From: Streptomyces sp. NBC_00691
GTDB taxonomy: Bacteria; Actinomycetota; Actinomycetes; Streptomycetales; Streptomycetaceae
Assembly: GCF_036226665.1 (NCBI RefSeq)
Contig: NZ_CP109007.1
Coordinates: 8,184,001 to 8,248,000, forward strand
Direction of reading: 5' to 3'
Length of the DNA: 64,000 nt
Below, one piece after another: positions 35,682 to 43,337 of the stretch. Under the pieces are notes generated by a model, which was not told where the DNA came from, ran no database searches, and saw only the letters and a list, made by a program, of their open reading frames with translations. Position numbers and translations under genes: made by a program. Numbering within the stretch: position 1 is the first letter of the stretch; the number at the start of each line of letters is the position of its first letter.

Positions 35682-36113
35682 TTACGTCAGGGTGAGGGGC
35701 ACAGTGATGGTGAGGTGTCCGTCGCCGGTGGGCAGCGCGGGGGCAAGGGCGTTCATTCGAGCCGCGAGGTGACTGATCACCCGGCCGGTCAGTTCCTCGT
35801 CCCAGGCTGCTGTGCCTTCCGGTGGCAGGAGCTTTTCCTGCCTGGTCGGTGGGCTGTCACCGAGATAGCGCGCAGTGTCCAGGTTGACGACCCAGCAGGC
35901 CAGCGCGATCTTCACCTGCCCGGGCTCCGTTGCCCACTGCGCCTGTACGTGGGCGCACATGCTGAAGCCGTCCCCGCCGCAGCTGACCGTCGTGGAGAAC
36001 CGTCTGCCACGTGGGTATCGCTGAACCAGCGTGAGTACGGCCGGTTCCACCACGGTCCGCGCCATCACTTCCGTATACACCGTCTGTCCCCCGTCGAGCC
36101 TGGCCGTCAGCAT
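35682..36113 (-). CDS. Hypothetical protein, 143 aa
   Basis: Starts MLTARLDGGQTVYTEVMART at ATG 36113 and contains a beta-rich middle (FSTTVSCGGDGFSMCAHVQAQW) and an end LTITVPLTLT. No family recognised. Codon bias is good up to 36113 and poor in the upstream extension, which sets the start. A tetranucleotide repeat lies 240 bases upstream. Confidence 0.55.
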   Translation of the reverse strand: MLTARLDGGQTVYTEVMARTVVEPAVLTLVQRYPRGRRFSTTVSCGGDGFSMCAHVQAQWATEPGQVKIALACWVVNLDTARYLGDSPPTRQEKLLPPEGTAAWDEELTGRVISHLAARMNALAPALPTGDGHLTITVPLTLT

Positions 36114-36351
36114 CCCAGACGGGGCCCGCGAGGAACAGGTCTGCCCCGGCACGGGCCGGCGGGCGGGCCGGACCGCGCCGCCGTGATCACTGCCCCGGCC
36201 CGGGGACGCCACCGATCCCCCGAGGAGTCAGTCGGCGACGCCCCTCTCGGGCTCATGGACCGCCCCTCACCCGGGGCGCGACCTTACCCCGGGTACGCCG
36301 CGAGGCCTCACCGGATGGGTCGTGAATACGCCGACGGCCGGTACGGCTCCA

Positions 36352-36403
36352 CCGACCGACCGACCGACCGACCGACCGACCGACCGACCGACCGACCGAC
36401 CGA
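36352..36403. repeat. CCGA tetranucleotide repeat, 13 units
   Basis: Thirteen perfect tandem CCGA copies. Because the unit is four bases, any frame crossing it would shift with each gain or loss. It lies in non-coding sequence between the 143-aa gene and the RHS remnant. Confidence 0.95.
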
Positions 36404-36689
36404 TCGAGCGAGCGCGCGCATCGGGCTTGCGGAGACCTTATTCCACAGCGAGCCGCCCAGCCTGTCCGCCAAGGCCACCGGTGGGTCGACGGGGAATTCA
36501 ACGGGGAACGCGAGGGCACCCGCAGCTCCATGACGATCGGGGAAGTCCTGCTGCTACCTGACCAGTGTGCTCGGCGTGTCGTGGCCTCGTCGATGACACC
36601 GGTACCAAGACCACACGTATTGCTACGGCTTTCGCGGCGGGCGGGCGGCGGCCTCCGGGAAGGTTTCGCGGCCCGGCCGGCTCGACGGC

Positions 36690-37095
36690 GGCTGCCGGGA
36701 CGCCCGCCGGCCTGTACCACTTCCAGGCCCGCCGTTTCGGCCCACATCTCCGCCGCTTCAACCAGCGGGCCCCCTCCGGCCAGGCGAACAGCCCTTGCCT
36801 CTACGCCGAGGGTGACCCCGTCAACCGCATCCACCTCAGCGGACAGTTGAGCTTTGGCAACATGTTCGACGGGCTCGCTCCGTGGGTGACGCCCTCGACG
36901 TCGTCGAATCGGGCGCGGTCTGGGGAACCGCGATGTGGCAGGGGCGGCGCAGGGCGCCGCCAAGCCTCTACGCCGACGTCGATTCGGAGCGGCCTGTGAG
37001 GCGGCCGTCGGGCCGTCGACCGGATTCCTGGCAACGGCGGGGTGCGCGGCCGCTGGCGCCAACACGGCCGGCCTGGGGGCCGTGGAGTGCGGCCC
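36690..37095 (+). pseudogene. RHS-repeat protein C-terminal remnant
   Basis: GLYHFQARRFGPHLRRFNQRAP and SGQANSPCLYAEGDPVNRIH correspond to the conserved end of RHS cores (usually YYDPTLGRFTQPDPSG ... NPYLYAEGDPVNRIDPSG), the site where toxins are released. Several key residues are changed. After it the frame shifts: DALDVVESGAVWGTAM then CEAAVGPSTGFLATAGCAAAG in other frames resemble the glycine-rich C-terminal region. The bulk of the RHS shell is missing, so this is a relic. Confidence 0.7.
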
Positions 37096-37119
37096 CCACC
37101 AGGTTGGGGGAGGAGAACC

Positions 37120-37326
37120 ATGTCCGAAGAAGCCAGCGTCACCCATTCCCCGCACCCGTGGAGAAACTTCGTCCTCGCCTTCGAGGGCCTCTACACGGTC
37201 ATGGCGGCCGTCATGACCGTGACCGGTGCGGCACCCGCAGCCGCGTTCGGCACCCCCGCGGGAGTTCTGACCTGTCCTGCGATCGGGATGGGAATCGTGC
37301 GCCGCAGAAGGACACAGGCCTCGTGA
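37120..37326 (+). CDS. Small membrane protein after the RHS remnant, 68 aa
   Basis: Begins MSEEASVTHSPHPWRNFVLAFE and has hydrophobic segments GLYTVMAAVMTVTGAAPAA and GVLTCPAIGMGIV. ATG 37120 is preceded by GGAGGAG. It directly follows the RHS tip remnant, the place where immunity or accessory genes sit in RHS loci, so a former immunity role is possible but unproven. It may be shortened by an internal deletion. Confidence 0.5.
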   Translation: MSEEASVTHSPHPWRNFVLAFEGLYTVMAAVMTVTGAAPAAAFGTPAGVLTCPAIGMGIVRRRRTQAS

Positions 37327-37417
37327 ACCGGCTCGGATGCACGATGGCAACGCCGGCGGCGGGTCTCGGCAGCAGTCCCGCCGCCGTGGATGGGCACCGG
37401 TTCGTACGGGTGTGGGG

Positions 37418-38038
37418 TCAGGTTCCGCTGGCGTAGTGCGTACGGACCCACAGGGGCAGGGCGAACCAGCAGAGCAGGTACCAGAGGAGGACACCGGAGA
37501 CCAGCCAGGGCACGTAGGGGTCGTGCGTGGCCACCCTCAGAACGAGGAACAACGCGGACGTGAGCGTCGCGAGGAGGAGCAGGATCCCCGCGAAGGTGAG
37601 GCGGGATGCCCAGACGACGGCTTCGGGCTTGACCTGCCGTCCGGAGACGATCCGGTGGACGGAGACGGGGCCTATCAGTGCGCCTGTGGCCAGCGAGCCG
37701 AGCACGACGGTGACGAGGTAGATCGTCTTGTCGGTCTGCTCCAGATCGTGGAAGAGCGGAGTGAACACCACTGTCAGGAGGAAGCCGAGAAGGATCTGGA
37801 CGCCGGTCTGGGCGACCCGTATCTCCTGGAGAAGCTCCTGCCAGCGCCGGTCCGCGCGCTCTTCCCCGGTCTCGGCCCGCCCGTCCCCATCGGCGTCCCG
37901 CTCCGCCGCGGGGTCTCTGCGCTCCTTTGCGTGCTGCTCACCGTGCTCGCCGCGTTCCGGTTGTCCGCCGCGCTGTCGCTGCTCGGCCTGCCTGCCCTGC
38001 TGGCCCTCCGGCGCGGAGACGCCGTGTCGCTCGTCCAT
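37418..38038 (-). CDS. DUF6328-like four-helix membrane protein
   Basis: A 206-residue protein. Residues 1-65 are very charged (Glu/Arg/Gln repeats), then EELLQEIRVAQTG-type sequence (RWQELLQEIRVAQTGVQILL) leads into four membrane helices containing GFLLTVVFTPLF, VTVVLGSLATGALIGPV, RLTFAGILLLLATLT and LVSGVLLWYLLCWFALP. This matches the actinobacterial DUF6328 plan; function unknown. ATG 38038 has GAGGAGG upstream. Confidence 0.8.
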   Translation of the reverse strand: MDERHGVSAPEGQQGRQAEQRQRGGQPERGEHGEQHAKERRDPAAERDADGDGRAETGEERADRRWQELLQEIRVAQTGVQILLGFLLTVVFTPLFHDLEQTDKTIYLVTVVLGSLATGALIGPVSVHRIVSGRQVKPEAVVWASRLTFAGILLLLATLTSALFLVLRVATHDPYVPWLVSGVLLWYLLCWFALPLWVRTHYASGT

Positions 38039-38455
38039 GAAGATCCTCCTCGGGAATGTGGACCAGGGGCGCACACACGCCGTGATCCCCGCTCCTCCGA
38101 GTCACGGGTGCACGACGCGGAGAGCAGCGCGTCGGGCCGGACGCCGTCGTGCCTCGGGGCACGTCAGGAGACCTCACCCCGGGCACCGTGCCGGGTGCCG
38201 GGCGGAGGAACGTGGATCGCGTGGCGGGCGGGCGCCCTCTCGCTCTGCGTCCGTGTGCCCCGGCGACGGGACCCCATGCACACCGCCCGCACGCCATCAA
38301 CACGCGGCCTGCCGGAATCGGGGGCGCATCGGGCACATCGGGCACGCGGCCGGGAGCCCGGGACGTGCGGGGCGTCGTATGCGGCCCGGGTGCTGGGGTA
38401 TCGGTCCGCATGATGAGGGGACGTCCTCCTCGGTCCGGCGTGGCAGCATGCGGCG

Positions 38456-38872
38456 ATGCTCTTGGTGGACCGGGTGGACCGGGTGGACCGGGTGGACCGG
38501 GTGGGGCGGGTGGACCGGGTGGGGCGCTGTTGGCAGCGGCACGGTGCGAGACTGTCGCCGGATCCGTTGAAGGCTCCGGGTTCCGCAGCCCTGCTGGCTC
38601 AGGGCTCGCCCTCGTTCGCCGGGGCACCGCACCACGTCCGCCTGGTCACTGACACCCCCGACGCCGTCAACCCCTCCGGATCCCTCCTGAAGCGGCTGTC
38701 GGCCAAGCGGTTCGAGAAGAGCCTGCGTGTGGTGGTGAACTCGGTGGTCTTCCGCTCCTCCGGTCAGAACCTGACCACCGTCGGCACTTACGCCGAGATG
38801 ACCTCCCGGCTGACCGAGCCCGTCCTCCTCGGCTTCGCCGCCCTCGCGGTCCGCGACCGAGTCAAACGCTGA
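38456..38872 (+). CDS. ORF with repeat-encoded N-terminus (doubtful)
   Basis: A 138-codon frame. The first 22 residues come from the 9-bp repeat (VDR units). The second half, TDTPDAVNPSGSLLKRLSAK and RFEKSLRVVVNSVVFRSSGQ to the end DRVKR, looks like genuine protein but lacks a clear start of its own. Probably the 3' remnant of an unidentified gene joined to a repeat tract. Confidence 0.3.
   Translation: MLLVDRVDRVDRVDRVGRVDRVGRCWQRHGARLSPDPLKAPGSAALLAQGSPSFAGAPHHVRLVTDTPDAVNPSGSLLKRLSAKRFEKSLRVVVNSVVFRSSGQNLTTVGTYAEMTSRLTEPVLLGFAALAVRDRVKR
38466..38526. repeat. TGGACCGGG nine-base repeat, about 6.8 units
   Basis: Four perfect TGGACCGGG units, one TGGGGCGGG, another TGGACCGGG, then a partial TGGGGCG. 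The 9-base period keeps any reading frame open. It may be a slippage tract rather than functional. Confidence 0.9.
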
Positions 38873-39382
38873 CCGCGCCCAGTATGCGCATGCTCACGTG
38901 CGCACACCACGAGCTGGTGAGCCGGGCCAGCTGACGGATTTTGACTTCCCGTGGGTCATGAAGGACGCGTCAGCCGGCTCTGCGAAGTACGGGGCCACGC
39001 CAGATAAGCCGGTTCTCTGAGTGGGGTGATACCGCTGGCGCAGACCGAGGATGGGCGCCACGGGGTGCTCCCCGCTCGCGCGGGGGATAGTCCCGCCATG
39101 CCGGATGTCGGCGCACAAGTGATGCGCTCTGCCGGGTACGGGTGGACGTGTCCGGCTTCGGTGTGTGGCCCGGGCAGCGCCGAGACTCCCGGTGGGGCGT
39201 GTGGTGGTGACCGGGGGAAGGCCCGGGTGGGGAGTTGACCCTGACAGTGTGTGAGGGCGTTGGCTGGCCCCACCACCCACCCCACCACCTCACCCCGCCC
39301 CGCCCCTCCAACTGCCCCGATGATCAGCCCGCCCGGGCGATCCGCCGGTGGTGATCACCTCTGTCTCTTAGAAGGGTTCCTT
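38873..39382. other. No supported gene upstream of the BtrH-like gene
   Basis: About 510 bases. Minus-strand frames here are Pro/Arg/Thr low-complexity. Sequence 39265-39300 is a C-rich tract (CCACCACCCACCCCACC). No promoter could be fixed by eye. Confidence 0.35.
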
Positions 39383-40318
39383 GTGCTCGGCTATATCGGA
39401 TCCGGCCCGTACTGCTACACGAACTCGCTGTCCATGATGCTGGGTGGGGAGTCTCCCACCACGGCGGTCATCGAGACGTTGACCGGTTCACCGTTCGGCG
39501 CCCAGCTCATCGGCGGTTCCCTGCCCCTGTTCGATCCCTACGGCTGGGACCCCGAGACCGGCCTCGACGCGGCCATCGCATTGCTGGGCTGGACCTGTGA
39601 GCGCAGCGACGGCGGGACGCCGGCCGAGGCACTGGACCGGCTGCGGACCGCCTGCTCGCGCGGGCCGGTCCTGGTCGGGCCGGTGGACATGGGCCTGCTG
39701 CTGTACCAGCCCGGCACACCGAACGCCGACGGCGGTGACCACTACGTCGTGGTACTCGCCGCCGACCAGGACACCGTCGAACTCCACGACCCTCACGGCC
39801 ACCCCTACGCGATGCTGCCCGCACAGGCTTTCCTCTCCGCATGGGAGGCGAGGGCGGTCAGTTACACCGATGCCCCGTTCGTCCTGCGGGCCGGCTTCGC
39901 GCGCCATGTTCGGATCACTCCCGCCGTCGCGCTGCGGCAGTCGCTTCCACAGGCCGAGCGGTGGCTGGCCGGCCGTGAGCTGCCCATGCCTCCCGGTTCG
40001 CTGGGCGGGACCGCCGCCGTCGAGGCGCTCGCCGACCTGGTCGCCCGGGGCACACCTCCCGGCATCCGCACGTTGCTCACCGCCTTCGGTGTCCGCGTAG
40101 GAGCACGGCGTCTGAACGACGCGGCGACGTGCCTGCAAGAGCTCGGGCTGTCGCACGCGGCCTCCATCGCGCAGCGCCAGGCCAGGATCCTGGGCGGCCT
40201 GCAGTATCCGCTGGTGCGCGGGGACGACGCGACCGCAGCGGCGCAACTGCGCCACCTCGCCCCCCTCTACGCGCAACTGCACACGGCGCTGGCCACGGCA
40301 CTGGACAGCGTCACCTGA
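39383..40318 (+). CDS. BtrH N-terminal domain (C39-peptidase-like) protein
   Basis: A 311-residue protein. GYIGSGPYCYTNSLSMMLG places a cysteine where C39-like papain folds have the nucleophile; DHYVVVLAAD gives the following histidine and ELHDPHGHPYAMLP the Asp/Asn region, matching the BtrH_N fold (BtrH transfers an acyl side chain in butirosin synthesis). Residues ~190-311 are helical (VALRQSLPQAERWLAGRELP and on). Activity could be acyltransfer or peptide hydrolysis; no pathway partner is nearby. GTG 39383 is preceded by AGAAGG and family members begin MLGYIG. Confidence 0.75.
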   Translation: MLGYIGSGPYCYTNSLSMMLGGESPTTAVIETLTGSPFGAQLIGGSLPLFDPYGWDPETGLDAAIALLGWTCERSDGGTPAEALDRLRTACSRGPVLVGPVDMGLLLYQPGTPNADGGDHYVVVLAADQDTVELHDPHGHPYAMLPAQAFLSAWEARAVSYTDAPFVLRAGFARHVRITPAVALRQSLPQAERWLAGRELPMPPGSLGGTAAVEALADLVARGTPPGIRTLLTAFGVRVGARRLNDAATCLQELGLSHAASIAQRQARILGGLQYPLVRGDDATAAAQLRHLAPLYAQLHTALATALDSVT

Positions 40319-40339
40319 TCGACGTGAGAAGTACACCCC

Positions 40340-40633
40340 TTGCCTGCGCACAGGAACCTCTTCCGGCTCCCCGGCCCCCGCGCCGTCCGTACCTGGACCC
40401 GTACCGCCGCGCGCCGTCTGGCCCGCGCGGCCGCCGACCACGGTGACGCGGAGGCCGGCCTGCGCGCCGAGTACGAGCGCTACGCCGTCGGCCCCGCCCG
40501 CCACAGCCCCGACCATGACCTCCCCGCCGGAGACGGTACGCGTACGCCCCCGACGAGATTCTGCCGCGTGACGTCTCAGGCGGTGGGGTCCCAGAGCCCG
40601 GCGGCCTCTCCGCGGGCGAGGTGCTCGGCGTAG
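40340..40633 (+). CDS. Possible short or truncated gene after the BtrH-like gene
   Basis: A TTG-initiated frame gives LPAHRNLFRLPGPRAVRTW, then RLARAAADHGDAEAGLRAEY, with plausible codon bias up to about 40510. Beyond that it runs antisense to merR and loses coding character. Either a small protein ending by mutation further on, or the N-terminal stump of a gene cut by the merR/SDR insertion. Confidence 0.3.
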   Translation: MPAHRNLFRLPGPRAVRTWTRTAARRLARAAADHGDAEAGLRAEYERYAVGPARHSPDHDLPAGDGTRTPPTRFCRVTSQAVGSQSPAASPRARCSA

Positions 40634-40998
40634 ACACCGGCTTTCCAGGCGATGAGGGACCGGCACTCTTCCAGCGCCTGGATCTGCGCGTCGACGCGTT
40701 GGCGGTGCGTGTCCAGCAGGTCCAGGCGTTGGGTCTCGTTGCCGGGACCCTGCCGCACCAGTTCGGCGAACCGCTTGAGGTCGGCGAGCGGCATACCGGA
40801 GGCCCGGAGCCTGACGCAGATCAACAGCCAGTCCACGTCGGACGCGGTGTACTGCCGCCGGCCTCCAGGCGTGCGGCGGACCGGTCCGGCCAGCAGGGCC
40901 TCACGCTCGTAGAAGCGCAGGGCGTGCACGCTGAGTCCGGTCCGCGCGGCGACTTCGCCGATGCTCAGCAAATCCCCATGAGTCCCAGCGGATCTCAT
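40576..40998 (-). CDS. MerR family transcriptional regulator
   Basis: A 140-residue MerR protein: SIGEVAARTGLSVHALRFYE (winged helix), RRTPGGRRQYTASDVDWLLI, then the dimerisation helix and a C-terminal effector part without the metal-binding cysteines of metal sensors. ATG 40998 is chosen; starting further upstream would translate the 9-bp repeat as Gly-Gly-Thr units. It is divergent from a short-chain dehydrogenase whose promoter carries the classical MerR architecture, so it almost certainly activates that gene in response to an organic effector. Confidence 0.85.
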   Translation of the reverse strand: MRSAGTHGDLLSIGEVAARTGLSVHALRFYEREALLAGPVRRTPGGRRQYTASDVDWLLICVRLRASGMPLADLKRFAELVRQGPGNETQRLDLLDTHRQRVDAQIQALEECRSLIAWKAGVYAEHLARGEAAGLWDPTA

Positions 40999-40999
40999 G

Positions 41000-41035
41000 C
41001 CACCCGTACCACCCGTACCACCCATGCCACCCGTG
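41000..41035. repeat. CCACCCGTA nine-base repeat, 4 units
   Basis: Four tandem 9-base units (two exact CCACCCGTA, then CCACCCATG and CCACCCGTG) immediately upstream of the merR start, between it and the divergent promoter. In the merR leader they lie where the ribosome binding site should be, so copy number might affect MerR translation. Confidence 0.85.
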
Positions 41036-41051
41036 TCGCACAGTCGAGGAC

Positions 41052-41082
41052 TTGATCTAGACCGTTCTCTAGATCGTAGCGT
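41052..41082 (+). promoter_or_regulatory. MerR-type promoter with palindromic operator
   Basis: TTGATC (-35, 41052-41057) and TAGCGT (-10, 41077-41082) are separated by 19 bases, the over-long spacer typical of MerR-activated promoters. Inside is a perfect inverted repeat GATCTAGA (41054-41061) / TCTAGATC (41068-41075). The start codon of the dehydrogenase begins 8 bases after the -10 box, so transcription probably starts at or next to the A of ATG and the mRNA is leaderless. Confidence 0.85.
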
Positions 41083-41089
41083 CAGCGGC

Positions 41090-42061
41090 ATGACCTCTCC
41101 CGATCAGCATCCGCTCGGCTCTCCCTTCTCCGCCACCACCACCGCCGAAGACGTCATGGCCGGTCACCGCCTCTGCGGCAAGACGGCCCTGGTGACCGGG
41201 GGTTACTCCGGACTCGGGCTGGAGACCACCCGACGTCTGGCGGCCGCCGGCGCCCGCGTCATCGTCCCCGCCCGCCGCCCTGACACGGCTCGCACGGTCC
41301 TTCAGGACGTGGAAGGGGCCGAAGTCCTCGCCATGGACCTGACCGACCTCCACAGCGTGCGCGCCGCTGTTGCACAGATCAGCCACCGGATCGACCGCCT
41401 CGACATCCTGATGGCCGTCGCGGGCGTCATGGCCACCCCGGAGCGGCGCGTAGGGCCCGGCTGGGAAAGCCAGCTGGCTGCCAACCACTTCGGCCACTTC
41501 GTACTCACCTGCGAGCTGTACTTGCTGCTGGCCGCTGCGGACGGCGCGCGTGTCGTCGTCAACAGCTCCGCCGGGCACGTCCTGAGCGACATCCGCTGGC
41601 AGGACCCGCACTTGCGGACCGGCTACGACAAGTGGCTGGCCTACGGGCAGGCCAAGACCGCCAACTCCCTGTTCGCCGTCCACCTCGACACCCTCGGACG
41701 CCACGACGGCGTACGAGCCTTCGCCCTCCACCCCGGAAAGATCATCACCGGGCTCCAACGGGAGATGAGCCTGCGGGAACAGATCGACCGCGGGTGGGTG
41801 GACGAGCACGGCAACGTCATCGGCGCCGGGTTCAAGACCCCCTCCCAGGGCGCCGCCACGGGCCTCTGGGCGGCTACCTCGCCCCTCCTCGGCACACGTG
41901 GAGGGCTCTATCTGGAGGACTGCGACGTCGCGCACCTCTCCGCCCCCGGGCAGCCCATGGACGACGGCGGCGTCCGCGCGTACGCCGTCGCCGCCGACTC
42001 CGCCGCACGCCTCTGGGAACTGTCCCTCGCGGCGACCGGCACCACTCCGATCACCCGATGA
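41090..42061 (+). CDS. Short-chain dehydrogenase/reductase under MerR control
   Basis: A 323-residue SDR: TGGYSGLGLE is the nucleotide-binding loop (residues ~35-44), VVNSSAGHV carries the catalytic Ser and YGQAKTAN the Tyr-x3-Lys (YxxxK). The long C-terminal part resembles retinol/WW-domain oxidoreductase-like SDRs. It reduces or oxidises an unknown carbonyl/alcohol, probably the compound sensed by the divergent MerR protein. ATG 41090 is in frame, lies at the predicted transcription start and has no ribosome binding site, consistent with leaderless translation. Confidence 0.88.
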   Translation: MTSPDQHPLGSPFSATTTAEDVMAGHRLCGKTALVTGGYSGLGLETTRRLAAAGARVIVPARRPDTARTVLQDVEGAEVLAMDLTDLHSVRAAVAQISHRIDRLDILMAVAGVMATPERRVGPGWESQLAANHFGHFVLTCELYLLLAAADGARVVVNSSAGHVLSDIRWQDPHLRTGYDKWLAYGQAKTANSLFAVHLDTLGRHDGVRAFALHPGKIITGLQREMSLREQIDRGWVDEHGNVIGAGFKTPSQGAATGLWAATSPLLGTRGGLYLEDCDVAHLSAPGQPMDDGGVRAYAVAADSAARLWELSLAATGTTPITR

Positions 42062-42074
42062 GGACGCGCTCCGC

Positions 42075-42455
42075 CCACACCCCGCCGTTCGGCCTTGCGC
42101 TCGTAGCGCCGGTGGAGCCGTCGGCAGCTGGCCGACCAGGACACTGTCCGCTCTTGAACCCGTCGGTGGCGACCGGGCCGCTGTGAAGACTCGAGGCCTT
42201 TTTCGGGCGGTGCGGTGGCGAATGCCCCGGATGCGAAGCGCCACCGACGCAGAGGGCCGTAGCCACAGCCCTTGCCGGCGTGCGGCTTCGCCTGGCGTCG
42301 GCGGCGCGGGCCGCGGCGGGAGGGGACTGGCGGGATCCCACGCACCGCGGCTCCAGGCCCAGGCTGTCGTGCATGTTCGGTCGGGAAATTGCTCAGGGAC
42401 AGCGGCCGTCCGTCGCGGTCGGTGATCAGGTGAGTCTTCGGTCCTGGCTTGCCGT
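42075..42455 (-). pseudogene. IS5-family transposase C-terminal remnant
   Basis: Read on the minus strand: KPGPKTHLITDRDGRPLSLS near 42440, then RGIPPVPSRRGPRRRRQAKP, a degraded block around GLESSQRPGRHRRVQERTVS and SCRRLHRRYERKAE. This is the C-terminal third of a common Streptomyces IS5 transposase. Frame changes and lost residues make it non-functional. No terminal repeats were located. Confidence 0.7.
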
Positions 42456-42580
42456 GCTCGGTGAACGCGGGGACCCCTGGTGGGGGCAGAGCGCCACCGA
42501 GCGGACCGCCGGCTGGGGAACAGGCTCAAGGCCCTCGGCGCCGCCGCCGTGGGGCTGCCGATGACAGGTGACCCGGGGGT

Positions 42581-43309
42581 TCAGGCGACCGGTGCCGTCG
42601 GGTCCGGGGTGAGTGCGTCCCACGGGGCCGGGGTGAGCTGGTCCGTCCACGCGGCCAGCGCCTCGCCGTCCACGCAGATGATCCCGCAGGTGGCCGCGTA
42701 CTCGGCGGCGGGCGCCGTGAACGAGCTGGTGGTCACGATCACGGCCACATCCGCTTCGTGGATGGTGAAGCAGGTGCCGCCGAACCTCTGTAGGTCCTGG
42801 GAGCCGACGCGGTTGCTCTGCGCGTAGTGCTTGCACTGGAGCACGACCCGCCGTCCGTCCGGGGCCACGGCGATCACGTCGGCGCCCAGGTCACCCGCTC
42901 CGCCGACCACCTTCACCGCGGTGCAGCCGTCCCGCGCGCAGAGCGCGGCGACCGCGTGCTCGAAGCCGTCGGCGTCGACCGCCTCGTGATCGAGGGCCCC
43001 GGCTCCGACGTCGGGCACGTCCGGGGCGGGGGCCGGGCCGTCCGGCAGACCGGCGGGACGTGCGCTCGCGCGGCTTTGGACGGGTGCCCTTCCGCGCCGG
43101 GTCACCGCGAGGACGCCCAGGGCGGCGACCGCCACGAGAACAGCGGCCAGGACACCCGGTCTGCGGTCTCCCGCCACTTCCGCCGTCTTGAGGAAGAGAG
43201 CCAGCCCGCCTGCGCATATCCCCAGGAGACCGACCGCCAGCACCAAGTCGCGCCACGCGCGCGCCCAAGGGCGCCTCACCCCACGCCTGTCCTCCCCGGC
43301 CGCCTTCAT
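42581..43309 (-). CDS. Mrr-like restriction endonuclease with membrane anchor
   Basis: A 242-residue protein. Two hydrophobic helices lie at about residues 21-42 and 53-70, followed by a Pro-rich linker and an Mrr_cat-type nuclease fold: Glu117 in GFEHAV, Asp144 in GDLGADV and the Q-x-K of VLQCKHY (Gln158, Lys160). Membrane-anchored Mrr-like nucleases are thought to cleave foreign or modified DNA. ATG 43309 follows GGGAGGG; the frame upstream to 43561 is low-complexity. No methylase is adjacent, so any specificity is probably for modified DNA (inference). Confidence 0.82.
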   Translation of the reverse strand: MKAAGEDRRGVRRPWARAWRDLVLAVGLLGICAGGLALFLKTAEVAGDRRPGVLAAVLVAVAALGVLAVTRRGRAPVQSRASARPAGLPDGPAPAPDVPDVGAGALDHEAVDADGFEHAVAALCARDGCTAVKVVGGAGDLGADVIAVAPDGRRVVLQCKHYAQSNRVGSQDLQRFGGTCFTIHEADVAVIVTTSSFTAPAAEYAATCGIICVDGEALAAWTDQLTPAPWDALTPDPTAPVA

Positions 43310-43337
43310 CCGGGCCCTCCCCTCATAGCTCGACGGC

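Noticed and set aside
36352..36403. Possible CRISPR-like repeat
   Set aside because: A simple 4-bp tandem tract without spacers; no repeat-spacer arrays or cas genes anywhere in the window.
41069..42529. 486-aa minus-strand open frame
   Set aside because: Shadow of the SDR gene continuing into the IS5 remnant.
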